Of a stretch of 64,000 bases of DNA, positions 1 through 10,700 are shown piece after piece. The stretch comes from Catonia carolina. Lineage: Eukaryota; Arthropoda; Insecta; Hemiptera; Achilidae. The stretch's first letter is position 1, and every line of letters starts with the position of its first letter. The position numbers and the translations under genes were made by a program. The stretch lies in contig JAQMRL010000003.1 of assembly GCA_035578175.1 (NCBI GenBank), positions 96,517,969 through 96,581,968 on the forward strand, in the 5' to 3' direction. The notes beneath the pieces are model-generated. The model worked only from the letters and a program-made list of their open reading frames with translations, was not told where the DNA came from and did no database searches.

Positions 1-150
1 CGTGTACACTCCCTTAGTCCTATGCAGAACCTCATCTCCGCTCTTCTCTAAATCTTCCAAAATCTTCTCTAATCTTCCGCTTTTGGTTTGCTTTGATTCT
101 CCGCTCTTGGGTTTTTTGTAGTTGCTCATGCCTGACTTCCAAACAAAGTA
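1..150 (-). pseudogene. RTE-like LINE reverse transcriptase fragment, cut by window edge
   Basis: On the minus strand this piece reads like the part of an RTE-type RT polyprotein after the catalytic core: a relic of the LYGSE motif, a KPKSGESK stretch and then EVLHRTKGVYT. The same region is better preserved at 30325-30425 on the same strand, where it reads RRIQMAELRFLRRTKGHTRLERI. The insertion in the middle (CTTCC/TCTTC-rich, 40-90) is absent from that copy. It runs off the left end of the window. Non-functional relic. Confidence 0.5.
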
Positions 151-709
151 GAAAAGAATAGTTTCTTACATCTTAATTACGGACTAAATTGTTAGGTCGG
201 TTATAAAGTTGATCGTGTAATATACTACAGAATTATGAGGCCAGTTCTTTTATTGTTAAAATAAATGGAATCATCATGGAGGGTTTATTGTTTAAAACTA
301 AAGAAAGTCTTAAGGATTACACTCTCTTTTGTTACCCCAAACCAACGTCCAAATTGTCACAAAATAGTACCCTTATAAGTGATTGATTGTTACTAAAAAC
401 TGTACGTATTTATCCAATAAAGAAAGTAATAGAATATTCTTACAATCTGTACATTTTTTGTGTCATCAGTCTCTCAACTGATTTGATGCAGTTCTCCAAG
501 CTGTTCTCTCTTGCGCAAGTTAGTTAGTAAATCCGTACATACAAAAGAGAAAACTCAAAATACAGTTGTGTCCTTCATCCTTTTCTTAATCAGCTCGATG
601 AAAGATTAGCATAATTTGCTTCTATGCCATAGGACCCGGATTCAACCCCCGTCTGGGTTAACATTTATTCAGTACTCACTTTCATCTGTTACCCTTCATA
701 GTTTGTATA
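151..709. other. No gene seen; AT-rich sequence
   Basis: No long ORF, RNA gene or repeat was recognised. The stretch ends at the TA that precedes the mariner-like terminal repeat at 710. Confidence 0.4.
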
Positions 710-736
710 GGGTGATTCAAAAAGAGCGCCGGTTTT
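710..736. repeat. Left terminal inverted repeat of mariner-like element
   Basis: 27 bp, identical to the reverse complement of 2025-2051. Begins GGGTGATTC. It is the expected binding site of the element's own transposase. Confidence 0.9.
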
Positions 737-814
737 GATATATCGAATTAAGAGATTTATTTTATTGAAAAACTGAAAATAAATACATCAACAAGTTCAT
801 CTTACCTTCCGATT

Positions 815-1886
815 TCATGTATGAAAAATGATGTCATGCATGTGTCCCCCTCTACTGCGCTGGCACGCATCAACTCTGTCATTGAAATTGGATATTACTG
901 CACGACAAGTTTCGACTTCCATTTGCCCGATAACCCGTCGAATTTCCTCCTTCAAGTCATTGATGTTTTGGGGTTTATTGGCATACACCAATGACTTCAG
1001 ATGACCCCAAAGATGAAAGTCACAAGGCGTCAAGTCACACGACCTTGGTGGCCATTGATGGTCGGAATTACGAGAAATGATGCGATCCTGGAACCGTTCA
1101 CGGAGCAACAACATTGTTTGTCGTGCAGCGTGACAGGTGGCACCATCCTGCTGAAACCACAACTCGTCAATGTCCATTCCATCCAAATGATGTCACAAAA
1201 ACTCCCTAATCATCGTACGGTATCGGTCTCCATTTACTGTCACGGCTTGTCCTTCTTGATTTTCAAAAAAGTAAGGGCCGATGACACCGCCCGAACAAAA
1301 GCCGCACCAAACTGTCGCTCGCTGTGCATACATTTCCCTTTCATTAACAACGCGAGGGTTTTCTAAACTCCACATACAGCAGTTCTGTTTATTAACAAAA
1401 CCGTTTAAGTGGAAGTGTACCTCATCACTTTGCGAAGGTGTCATCATCCTGCCGTTTTCTCAATACCCAGTCAACAAACTGTCGTCTCTTCTGGTGGTCT
1501 GCCACTTTCAAATGTTGCGTCAACCGAATTTTATACGGGTGATATTGGAGATCGTACCGAAGAATTCTCCGTACAGAAGAACATCGTAAACCCAATTGTT
1601 GAGAACGGCGACGTATTGATTTTGCTGGGCTAACAGCCACACTGTCACGAACCAACGCAACGTTCTGCTCAGTTCGGCCAGAACGACGACGTCCAGAACT
1701 TTTAAGGTCGACTGTTGAACCCGTCTCAAAAAACTTTTTCATGAGCCTGCGAACTGTTGAATCATTCGGTGCTTCATTACGTCCTAGAGTACCGCGAAGT
1801 CGCCTGACAGTAGCCGCATAACTCTCTCCACACTGGTAAAATGTTTTGACGATTAACACTCGTTGTGCAATAGTAAACTTCTCCAT
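815..1886 (-). pseudogene. Mariner-like transposase, one frameshift and one stop
   Basis: Encodes a DD(D) transposase for cut-and-paste transposition at TA sites. The N-terminal part (1886-1425) holds paired helix-turn-helix DNA-binding segments: MEKFTIAQRVLIVKTFY, then a GRRRSGRTEQ linker. Translation then slips frame near 1430-1447. The next part (1447-1193) carries the first catalytic Asp in SDEVHFHLNG and the YVNKQN-type stretch, and ends at an in-frame stop at 1193. The same frame continues from 1186 with the second Asp in WFQQDGATCH and the third in PRSCDLTPCDF. By my count 41 residues lie between the second and third Asp, which points to a DD41D (rosa-like) lineage rather than DD34D mariner; that subfamily call is inference. 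All three catalytic residues survive, so inactivation was recent. Confidence 0.88.
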
Positions 1887-2024
1887 GGTTAGACACAGAC
1901 TGCGAGAGTACTACACTGCGAACAAGAGAAACTACAACTGAATCGTCAATCGGAATGTTCTCCGAAATAGAAATGAGGTCTAACAATGTTGCCAACCGAT
2001 AAACAAAAATTTACCAGCCGTTTA

Positions 2025-2051
2025 AAAACCGGCGCTCTTTTTGAATCACCC
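2025..2051. repeat. Right terminal inverted repeat of mariner-like element
   Basis: 27 bp, a perfect inverted match to 710-736. Confidence 0.9.
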
Positions 2052-3840
2052 GTTATTAGCTGTAGTAGGCAAAACAATAGACCATAAAAAATTATTTTGG
2101 TATAATTTGATTAATTAATTATTTTTCGAAATATAGGTTATTATAATAAGCTATTTGATTCCCATGACACTGTTTGGTTTGTTTTGGCGTCCTTAAACAT
2201 TAGGAATCGTGTATTGAATAGTAACTTAAACATCTGGAAAAATACATTTACATTTTACATTAAACAATGTCAGTGCTGATTGTTTTTTTAATACAATATA
2301 TTTATTATCCAATATAATAATATATTTATTATACCATATAATATATGGGGTTTGACTTATGAGGTATTAATTAAAATATTTGACAATCTAATAAATTAGG
2401 CTTATTATTAATCGCCTTAAACAAGTTTATATAACCCCTTGATCCGCTAACATTTCGTTAAACTGTAGATATATAGAATTTTATGTTACATAACTAAATA
2501 TGGACGTAATGCCTTTATTAATTCACGAAAACTAAGTTTTTGAAAAAAGGTTATATAGCACCCGCTTCCACTACGCTCAGTTGTTCTAAATAAGTGTTTT
2601 CCAATCCAGACGGCCATGAATTTGTAACTTAACTTAAACTCTCTAACCGTAAACAAATTCATAAGATTGCATTTACAGCAGTTATTTCAACCTTACAACA
2701 ATGATTGATTTACGCCAATTCGCTGTTCGAACTCATCATTGTCCGGTTAAGATCAAAGAATGAATGTAAGCTATTTAAAAAATAAATTAAACCATAAAAA
2801 TAACGTTCAAACGGTTTCAGAGTAAAATTAAATAGGGCTTATTTCGTTTCCACGCGTAAAATTTTTTAGTGAATGTACATTTATTGCTGAATGAATCATA
2901 AGAACGTAATATAAAGAATAGAAAATAAAAATTCATAATAAATCTTTTTAATGTATTAGTAAAACTGTTAAAAATAAATTAATAAGAATACATAAGCAAT
3001 AATAACATTTAAATGTAACATAAATTACATAATTTGAAAACTGGAGTTTAATAAATTATAACAAGTTTATAATGTATATTAAATAATTTATGTAGATCTA
3101 TGTAAAATAAATTACGAAACAAATTAAAATGTCTAATTTATTAAAATATAAATATCAAAAAATTTGCAGAATATTTCGTTCCAAAAAATAAATTTAAATA
3201 TTATTTAAAATATGTTGTTTTAGTTTTAAAAAATATATATAATATACTTTTTTATTTTGCTTGAGGCGATTGTGTAGATTTTAAACGAAAGACATTTTCG
3301 ATGACGTTGAAAGAGGTTTAGTGGAATGACTTGGTAAAGGAGTGGAGTGGTAGAAGCCTGAAGGAAGGTGGTTTAGAGGAGGTTCTGCTTAAAATGTTTA
3401 GTAATCTTGAAACCGAAATAATAAATCTTCACAGGTAATCTGAGTGGTTGGTGATATCTACTGCGGGCATCTATTCCCAATCAGCAGTTTGTTAGCACAT
3501 CTTGGTTCGACTACAATTTCTTCTTGGCCTATCTTCAATCAGAAGCATACGTACGTTGTTCGGCTACCTTAGTATTACCTACATATATATATATATATAT
3601 ATATTCTAGTATTATAGTTACTAGCCTATAGGTAGTTTGTTGAAAATAAATACCGATACTGCTGATGCTGTTGTAATTGTAACAGAACATACTACTACAC
3701 TTTCAGTTCTTTCATTTATTTATTTTTTATTTATTCATTCATTCCATCGATAATTATTTTATACAGAATATACATAATCAATATATTGTATATTAAGTGG
3801 CTTTGTAAAGAAAATAAAAGTTAAAAATTATTTTACAGCT
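2052..3840. other. No gene seen; very AT-rich with a (TA)n tract at 3583-3604
   Basis: Dense poly-A/T runs, no coding frame and no recognised repeat. Contains a perfect TA microsatellite of about 11 units at 3583-3604. Confidence 0.4.
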
Positions 3841-3841
3841 T

Positions 3842-4335
3842 CATTATAAAAGAAAAAATCTGGTGTGAAACACTCACACAACTTTCTCTTGCTAATGTAA
3901 ATAGCGAACCTATAACTTATGTCTGTTTAATTATAACTACTTTGCCATCAGTTTTTCGGTTCTGAGAATGCCAGGAGAGTATAAATTTACAGAGGTTCTA
4001 CTTTCAAACTAGTGAACAATGAAAATTAAAAACATAAACTAATTTTAATCATGAGTGAATAAAACAAAATGAAAATCAACCTCTGTAGAACTTAAAATTA
4101 TGGAAAATCAGTAATTGCCTCTAAACTAGGCTATGTAGAGAAAAATGCTTAAAATAAAAGTTGTAGGATGTTTAATTTCTATGGCTTTAATTATATACAC
4201 TTTTTTCTTAAAATGCATACTGAGACTGGAATCTTAAAAAACCCTATTTTTTACACATTTTCATGAAAAAAACAGAAATCGCTAATTGCTGCTAAATTTA
4301 GGGGAGCAGACTGATTTTAATAAAAAATATTGATT
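3842..4335 (-). repeat. Repeat X, distal part (inverted fragment)
   Basis: The reverse complement of this stretch aligns with 8600-8960. Shared blocks include a TTTTCATGAAAAAAAC-like block, GAAAATCAACCTC, AATCATGAGT and the TGTGAAAC end. Function unknown; no coding potential. Confidence 0.6.
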
Positions 4336-4522
4336 TTTCAATTTTACCATATATTGATAGATCGTTTATTTTTCTTTATGTGTGCTGGTCTCTTATCAGA
4401 ATTTAGGGAGAGTCGGAACTGCTATCTTAGCCCATGTTAATGTTTGACCCGTTTTATCCGTTATATATGGCCAGAAAATTTTCAAATTTTTACCAGTTAT
4501 TCATTGATATGTTCCTGACAGA

Positions 4523-4671
4523 TTTTTTTTTTTTTTGGTTTAACGTCTGACTATTCTGCAATTACTGCTAATGCAGACGATGAAGGATGAAATGATATTT
4601 TGTAACGTACGAAAATATGCCATGTCTGAATGGGATTCGAACCCAAGACCGCATGATGATATGCGACCGGC
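4523..4671 (-). mobile_element. SINE2 copy, tRNA-derived, head shortened
   Basis: A short retroposon on the minus strand. The poly(T) at 4523-4536 is its poly(A) tail in complement. The pol III B-box equivalent is GGTTCGAATCC, read from GGATTCGAACC near 4633. The body (AACGTCTGACTATTCTGCAA and following) is shared with 8293-8448. The 5' part corresponding to the A box is missing when compared with the copies at 14563 and 50913. Confidence 0.75.
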
Positions 4672-4679
4672 AAATAGAC

Positions 4680-5264
4680 GGACAGATAGACGGAATCATT
4701 TTAAAATATATAGATTATTAATTTTTTTATAAATTTTTCCGTGAATGCTTACTCCAAAAACTGAAATTTTGTAGAAAAAAATTTTTTTTTTATAAATTAA
4801 AATAACGTCAAATGCCCCCGTCTGTTGATGTAAATTCATGTAAGGAATGGGCCATTAAAATTTAGAGGAAAAAGCTTTATTGGTTCTTGAGAAAACAGGT
4901 CTTTTGTATGAAAAAACAGTTTTTGGGAAATGGTGATTCAGATTTACAAACGCATTTCTACATAAAACGTACTTACTAAGTGCATTTCTGCTTCATACGA
5001 GCAGGAATGCACTAAGTAATTTATGTAACATAAATTTCATAACCTAAACCTTACCAAAAAAGTGCCTTCTAGGCTGAAAGAGAAATACTAAAACAATTCA
5101 AAAAAATTAGTCACAAAATAACTCAAAATCTGTACACAATATGATTTGTTTACGAAAACAGGAAAATTTTCACATGACATGTTTTTATAAAAACAAAAAC
5201 AAAATTTTTAGTTGTCGTAGAAACGTGATTTTGGTACCATTGGAAAGCGCTAATTTCAAACTGT
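4680..5264. other. No gene seen; AT-rich, unclassified
   Basis: Several poly-T runs and no recognised repeat or coding frame. Confidence 0.35.
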
Positions 5265-5274
5265 ATAACCCAGT

Positions 5275-5601
5275 TTTTTTTTTTAATTCCTAATATGTGT
5301 ACGTTGCAATCTGTTCAATTCAGAACAATAAGCAACCCCATGACCCAATGAGATGAGGATGGTATGTATGACGTGTATGTACGAGGTGTAGTCTTGTACA
5401 GACCCAGGCCGACCATTCCTGAGAGAGTATGAATAATTGACCCTCAACCATCAAAGCACACCGGTAACCACTGCCTAGCATTCGAATCCGTATAAAAGTA
5501 ACTACCTTTAATAGGATTTTAACCAGGAACCTTCGTCTCCGAAAATCAGCTGTTAAACAGCTGATTTTGGCGACGACTTTACCTCTAGACCAACCCGGTG
5601 G
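5275..5601 (-). mobile_element. SINE1, full-length tRNA-derived SINE with TSD
   Basis: In complement the element begins CCACCGGGTTGG, has an A-box-like GGTCTAGAGGTAAAGTCGTC and a B-box-like GGTTAAAATCC, then a body of about 230 bp including GTGGTTACCGGTGTGC, and ends in poly(A) (poly-T at 5274-5284). It is flanked by 10-bp direct repeats with one mismatch, ATAACCCAGT (5265-5274) and ATAACTCAGT (5602-5611), a target-site duplication typical of LINE-mediated insertion. Other copies lie at 22456, 22790 and 7526. It is transcribed by pol III if active and does not encode a protein. Confidence 0.88.
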
Positions 5602-5611
5602 ATAACTCAGT

Positions 5612-7005
5612 AAAAACCTGAAAATCGATATTTTTCCATGTTTTTCGAGTCCGACTTCCCTTAAAAAAAACATTAGGATTGATGGCAGAAGAATAAATGT
5701 CTCGAATTTTCTGAAAAAATTCGTTACATTATGATTTAGTTATTTTATGATTCGTCATAAATATTTTACAATACTTTCATTATATATTTATATAAATTAT
5801 TTATTAAGTTTAAGCAAAATATATAACAAAAAATACATACTACAACTCTATTGTTTTAAAATAAATATCAACGAACAAGATAAAACATCTAAAATCATTC
5901 TGATCATATGTTTAGATTCAAAACGAAAAGGAATGTCTCACAGATGACACTACAAGTTACTTCTTTGTTTTATGGTATGTATAGTGTAGAAAACAAATAC
6001 ACAGTATCAATTGAAAGATTTAACGCTACTCCATCAAAAAAGATTGATACAAAGTTCAACTAATAGAAGATCTCCGTAGAATGTTCAGCAGCAAAAGGGT
6101 ATTGACAATTCAATTTGGTGACAAACAAAGAGAGCATACGGGGGGTCCAATTGTGATCGATATCATTCAGACGATTGATCGAATGATTTATAGAAGTCTT
6201 CTTCTGATTTATAGAGTTCATTCATTCGAACTCACCGACTCCATCTCTTCCCTGTGCCTTAGGCATTTAAGTACTTGAGCCTCCCTCCCCTAGTCTCTTT
6301 TTCCTCTTAAAAAAAGATTAAGATAAAGGGTGAAATGTTACCTCATTAAAATAACGAAACTTTTCTGTATTTTATTTATTAATAGATAAAAACTGTTAAG
6401 AATGCGATCAGAATCTGGATAAATGATTTTATTGGTCTAAAAAAAAATTCCTATCAACACGTGCTCTTTTTAACGGTATCTTCGTACATTCCTTTCTGAG
6501 TAAATAAGTTCATTTGTTTCGTAAATAAGTATTCTCAATTAATATTTTTACATAAATTTCTTATAAATCCATTGTTTCTTCCACTATTTGTGTCTAGATG
6601 AAAATTCTAGATTTAATTAAAAATCATTAACGTACATGGAATTTAAATTTTTGAGTCAGAAAACTTTAAGATGTCTTATTTTCTGTATTATGAAAAGACA
6701 TTTCACTTTTACGTTCTTATTTTTTCCTGTTGTATTGAAAACAATACAATGTAAATTTATTGAATCATGACTTAATACTCCATTGATTGAAATGTTTGTT
6801 TAGTTTATAGAAACTTGCATAAACTTATTGGATATTAACGACTACGGTTAAAATTATTTCACTTACAAATAAATCTGTAACCTTTCATAACCTGCGTAGC
6901 GTTCGGAATAGCCAGAAATTTTTACATTGATTTGGTTTAATTAAGTACACTAGTTACAACTGTGTTACAACTTGGATGTCGAAAATAAAATAAATAAATT
7001 TCAAG
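5612..7005. other. No gene seen; AT-rich
   Basis: Only short chance frames of up to 66 codons. No RNA gene or transposon signature recognised. Confidence 0.4.
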
Positions 7006-7008
7006 CTA

Positions 7009-7505
7009 TTTGTGGTACCATTAACAGGACACTGGGCAACAGAGCTAGAACAGAGACAGTAAAGAAGTTCTACAAGGTTGTGGATGCCCCAGTCCTTTTT
7101 TATGGAAGTGAGTCATAGGTTACCACGAAACGCCAAGAAAGTAAGATTCAAGCAGCTGAAATGAGGTTTTTAAGAAGGGTGAAGGGCTGCTCGAGGCTGG
7201 ATCTAACACATAACGAGGAAATCAGATCCTCGTGTTGGGTGTATTTAGCTTGAATGAAAAAGTGGAGACGTACCGGAATCAACGGAGGCAACATTTGGAA
7301 CGGATGCCAGAGGAGAGGATACCTTTAAAAGTGATGTAATATGTTCCAGTTTGAAGAAGGGATGAGGGAAGAGCTCGAAGAAGATGGTAAGAGTCGAGAT
7401 GTACGGGTTCGAATGTCTCGTGTTAGTGTAGACGTACAGGATGGTTAGTGAGTTCAGAACAGGCTTAAGCCTAATCCTTGATAGTAAGAAGAAGGAAGAA
7501 GGCAA
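7009..7505 (+). pseudogene. RTE-like LINE, 3' end of the RT polyprotein plus 3' UTR
   Basis: The plus strand reads GTINRTLGNRARTETVKKFY, then APVLFYGSES, RQESKIQAAEMRFLRRVKG and HLERMPEERIPLK, interrupted by stops and frameshifts. This is the conserved tail downstream of the RT core in RTE-like LINEs. It ends with the family's 3' UTR (GAACAGGCTTAAGCCTAATC) and a GAAGAAGG-type tail. A close copy sits at 32081-32558. 5'-truncated and inactive. The clade assignment rests on recalled motif similarity only. Confidence 0.75.
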
Positions 7506-7525
7506 CTGTCAAATCCTTATAAACG

Positions 7526-7630
7526 ATATCACTTTTACTAGAATTTGAACCATGGAACCTTCGTCTCTGAAAATCAGCTGCTAAAAAGGTAACTCGCGGC
7601 GACGACTTTACCACTATTTCATCACGGTGG
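7526..7630 (-). mobile_element. SINE1 fragment, 5' head only
   Basis: In complement it carries the head CCACCG, an A-box-like TGGTAAAGTCGTCG, the GACGAAGGTTCC block and B box GGTTCAAATTC, then stops. The body and poly(A) tail are missing. It abuts the RTE tail ending at 7505. Confidence 0.75.
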
Positions 7631-7923
7631 GTCATTTTATCAATAATGTAGTAAAATTACCTTCTTAAAATCACAAGAAACCTTTATATGAAAAAGAAAG
7701 TGTAAAATAACCATCCAACATGATATTCAAAATTTGTCCTCAAAGAAATAGAATTTTGTTAATTCTTAATAGACTTGCATAACTTTTGTTCAATGAAAAC
7801 TATTTCGTAAAGTTCAGATTGTGGATAACACCGATTGGTTGACTCAAAATTTTTAAATTGTAATCTGGAATTCAAATAATTTATTAGAAAATAGTATAAC
7901 AATGTCAGTACAGTAGCTATCTG

Positions 7924-8990
7924 TTTACTTTCTCCTGCCTATATAAATAAATAGGAAGGAAAGTATTGTTTTCATGTCGTTTTTAAAAAATCGAGTTTTC
8001 ACTGGATCTACACGTTTTCAGACCTCCTGAATCCAAAAAAAACATGTTTTTAGCGATTGGTCTATGTGTGAGTCTGTGTGTGAACAGAATATCTCAAGAA
8101 CGGAACATCGTGCAAACTTGAAACTTGAAACTTAAGTTAGATACCACTACCGGACCCGACACGAACATTTCCATCAAAATTGGTCAACCGGAAGTAGTAG
8201 TTTATTCGTGTATTTTTCTCTTTTCTCAGAAACGGCTCCTACGATTTTTTTTAAAATCGCCTTATTTACTACATTGTTATGCTCTACAAGATTTTTTTTT
8301 TTTTTTTTTTTTGTTTAACGTCCGACTATTTTGCAAATTGCTGCTAATGCAGACGGTGAAGGATGAAATGAATTTTTTGTAACGTATGAAAAAATGCCAT
8401 GCCCGAGTGGGATTCGAACCCAAGACCGCGTGATGAGAGGCTACCCTATCTACAAGATAGGTAGGCGCCATGTCTGCTGAAATTCTTGGAGAGGCTGTTT
8501 TCTCGGAAAAAATTGTTTTTTAAGATTTCGGCTTTAATATGCATTTTAGAGCTAAATTGTATATTAAAAGTTGTAGAGAATTTAAAAAAAATTAGTAGCT
8601 TAGATTCGCGATTTTCTGGTTTTTTTTCTCACGAAAACGTGTAAACAATCGATTTTTTAAGATTTCAGCCTTAGTATGCATTTTACGACAAAAGATATAG
8701 AATAAAATTTATAGGAAATTAAAAGTTCTACAACTTTTATTTAGAGCATTTTTCTCCACAGAGCCTAGTTTAGCGTGAAAGAGTGATTTTCCATATTTTT
8801 AAGCCAAACTGAGGTTGATTTTCATTTTGCGTCTTTTACTCATGATTAAAATTAGGTTATGTTTATTGAGATTAATTTTTTTGTTTACATCTAAAGTCTT
8901 ATTACTAATGTTAGGTTATATTGTTCATTATTTGCATTGGCAAGCAAAAGTTTCACACTAAATCTTTTTAATAATTTTATATCATTTCTT
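7924..8990 (+). repeat. Repeat X copy A, interrupted by a SINE2 insertion
   Basis: A long unclassified repeat. It starts near TTACTTTCTCCTGCCTAT and contains AGGAAGGAAAGTATTGTTTT, a TTTTTAGCGATTGGTCT block, ACAGAATATCTCAAGAACG and TACCACTACCGGACCCGACA. It aligns almost throughout with 32034-32980. Its distal part also matches 3842-4335 in inverse orientation. No coding frame or terminal inverted repeats were found, so the element class is unknown. SINE2 interrupts it at 8293-8448. Confidence 0.7.
8293..8448 (-). mobile_element. SINE2 copy with 10-bp TSD inside repeat X
   Basis: The poly(T) run at 8292-8311 marks the 3' tail on the minus strand, followed by GTTTAACGTCCGACTATTTT and a B box (GGATTCGAACC in complement). 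It is flanked by perfect direct repeats TCTACAAGAT at 8283-8292 and 8449-8458. The corresponding unoccupied site is visible in the other repeat X copy near 32893-32903. The tRNA-like 5' end is shortened. Confidence 0.88.
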
Positions 8991-10141
8991 TTACAGGTTA
9001 TTCTCAGTTCAATTCAATTCTCCCTTCCGTTTTATTTTATTTTCATTGGCATAAAAGTCTTTTATAAAAGATTGATTGATTAATTGCACTAGGTAGCATT
9101 TTTGTTAAATTAAAATAATAACAATAACAATACCGTTTTGATCAGTGTATTTAATTGATTTTTCTTAAAAAATGTTCATAAACTTATGTTTACGATTATT
9201 TTGCTATAAACTATTTATTACAACGTATATTAAATTTCATAACTAAACAATGTACATAGAATTTATTCTCTACTGCATAAGGTCAACAATATTGTTATTT
9301 AATTGTCTTGTGTTAATTGATTTTTTAAAATAATTGTCGACCGTAAACTGTAAAATTAATAGAATATATTTTAATTGCACAATTTATCATTGATGGATTT
9401 TTCGAATGGTTCATTCTAAAATAGTTACTTTAACTATGAAGATGCAATAAACATAATAGTATTACCAAGACCAAAACAAACGCCTGGTAATTCACTTTTA
9501 AATTTAGTACCAGAACAGATATAATGTTCACACTAAAAGAGATAATTCATAGAATTAAAAGTAATAAAAGACCACCTCTGTGACTCACTAGTAATGGGGC
9601 TTTGGTAAGATTGTTAAAATGAAAGGAAAAATTCATATCTCTCTTACAACGTGGACATTTTTAACAAGTTTGAACTATTACTGCTAATCGATCCACTATA
9701 ATAGTCTTTAACAACCAAATTTTTAAAACGATCTCTGTACAAAAATATAAAAACTTAGTTTTCAAAATAAAGGATCTTATTAGCTTAATTGTGATTTCAT
9801 GCGTAAATTTTTAAGAGTCCTTTCATGAAAAGGTTGATTATGAAGACACAAACATTTTTGGGAGGGTGTGAATGTAGTTATTTCAACACTGTTATTTATT
9901 ATGTATTGAATCTATTGGTTGTACGTATTAATGTGTAAAATTTATGTTCATTACTTACAAATATTTATATACGTAACTCTCAAATGAACAGTCAATTTTG
10001 TCCCGAGATATAAAAACTCGATTATTATTCTCCTAATTGAACTCTCATCTTATCTAATATGATGGAGGGAGAAGTTTTAATGGTGTAGATATTCTCCACA
10101 GATTTGAAAATATAATCCAGTACTCAACTTATATTATTATT
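8991..10141. other. No gene seen; AT-rich
   Basis: No coding frame above chance and no recognised repeat. Confidence 0.4.
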
Positions 10142-10386
10142 AAGAACAGATGAGATAAAGGTGTAAAAGACACTAGTTAGAGTTATCTCCTCTGAGAGTA
10201 ATGAATTTCATTATACAGTCAGACCCCGTGTTAAATGAAGTGAAGCTGTCATTTGCGTGATAGAAAGTAGATACTTTTTGAAGGGCATGAAATGCTGATA
10301 AACATATTTTTCCACTCAGTGAAAAGGCAAAAGTAAATCAACTTGTTTCTTGTTTTACTTAGTAAAGTACATAGAGGTTCAACCAG
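10142..10386 (+). mobile_element. Family C retroposon, 5'-truncated decayed copy
   Basis: Matches the middle and 3' part of the approximately 400 bp family: AGACACTAGTTAGAGTTATC, CTCTGAGAGTAATGAATTTC, GTGAAGCTGTCATTTGC and TAGAGGTTCAACCAG. The (AAC)n tail is missing where Jockey-like sequence begins. Confidence 0.75.
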
Positions 10387-10388
10387 AC

Positions 10389-10700
10389 TTAGGTTATAAG
10401 CAACTGCAAATTTATGGAAACACAGCTCGTGAAAATTTGTCTCGCTTGCAAGCTGCCCAATCCAAAATTCTCAGAATCATTTCATACACCTCTAGAAGCA
10501 TACGTAACGAAACATTCCACGACGACTTATAATTCCTATCCGTCATTGATATCGTCAAATAGTACTACAAACGATTTCACCGAAAAACTGGCAGATAAAA
10601 ATTACTTGATGAAAATCATACATTACTTACACCTACCTGATAATTCATCCACGTATGGTGTAAAGAGAAAATGGAACATAGACTTACTGCAAAATTAACA
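10389..10700 (+). pseudogene. Jockey-type LINE, C-terminal ORF2 remnant (RDLL-ending subfamily)
   Basis: Reads LQAAQSKILRIISYTS, RNETFHDDL, YYKRFHRK and KLADK, then VKRKWNIDLLQN in shifting frames. This corresponds to the region after the RT palm in Jockey ORF2, where intact relatives have LQRFQSKxLR and APWYVxNExxHxDL. At least one stop and one frameshift. Related tails are at 20647, 23737 and 59847. Confidence 0.7.

Larger units (their letters stand above)
710..2051 (-). mobile_element. Mariner-like (IS630-Tc1-mariner) DNA transposon, 1.34 kb
   Basis: A cut-and-paste transposon bounded by 27-bp perfect terminal inverted repeats that start GGGTGATTCAAAAAGAGCGC (710-736 and 2025-2051) and enclosing one transposase reading frame on the minus strand. 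The left end follows a TA dinucleotide (708-709), the usual mariner target. The right end is followed by GTTA rather than TA, so the target duplication has decayed or one end has shifted. The length, about 1.3 kb, is normal for a full mariner element. The transposase has one frameshift and one in-frame stop, so this copy is not autonomous, but little else is damaged. Confidence 0.9.
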
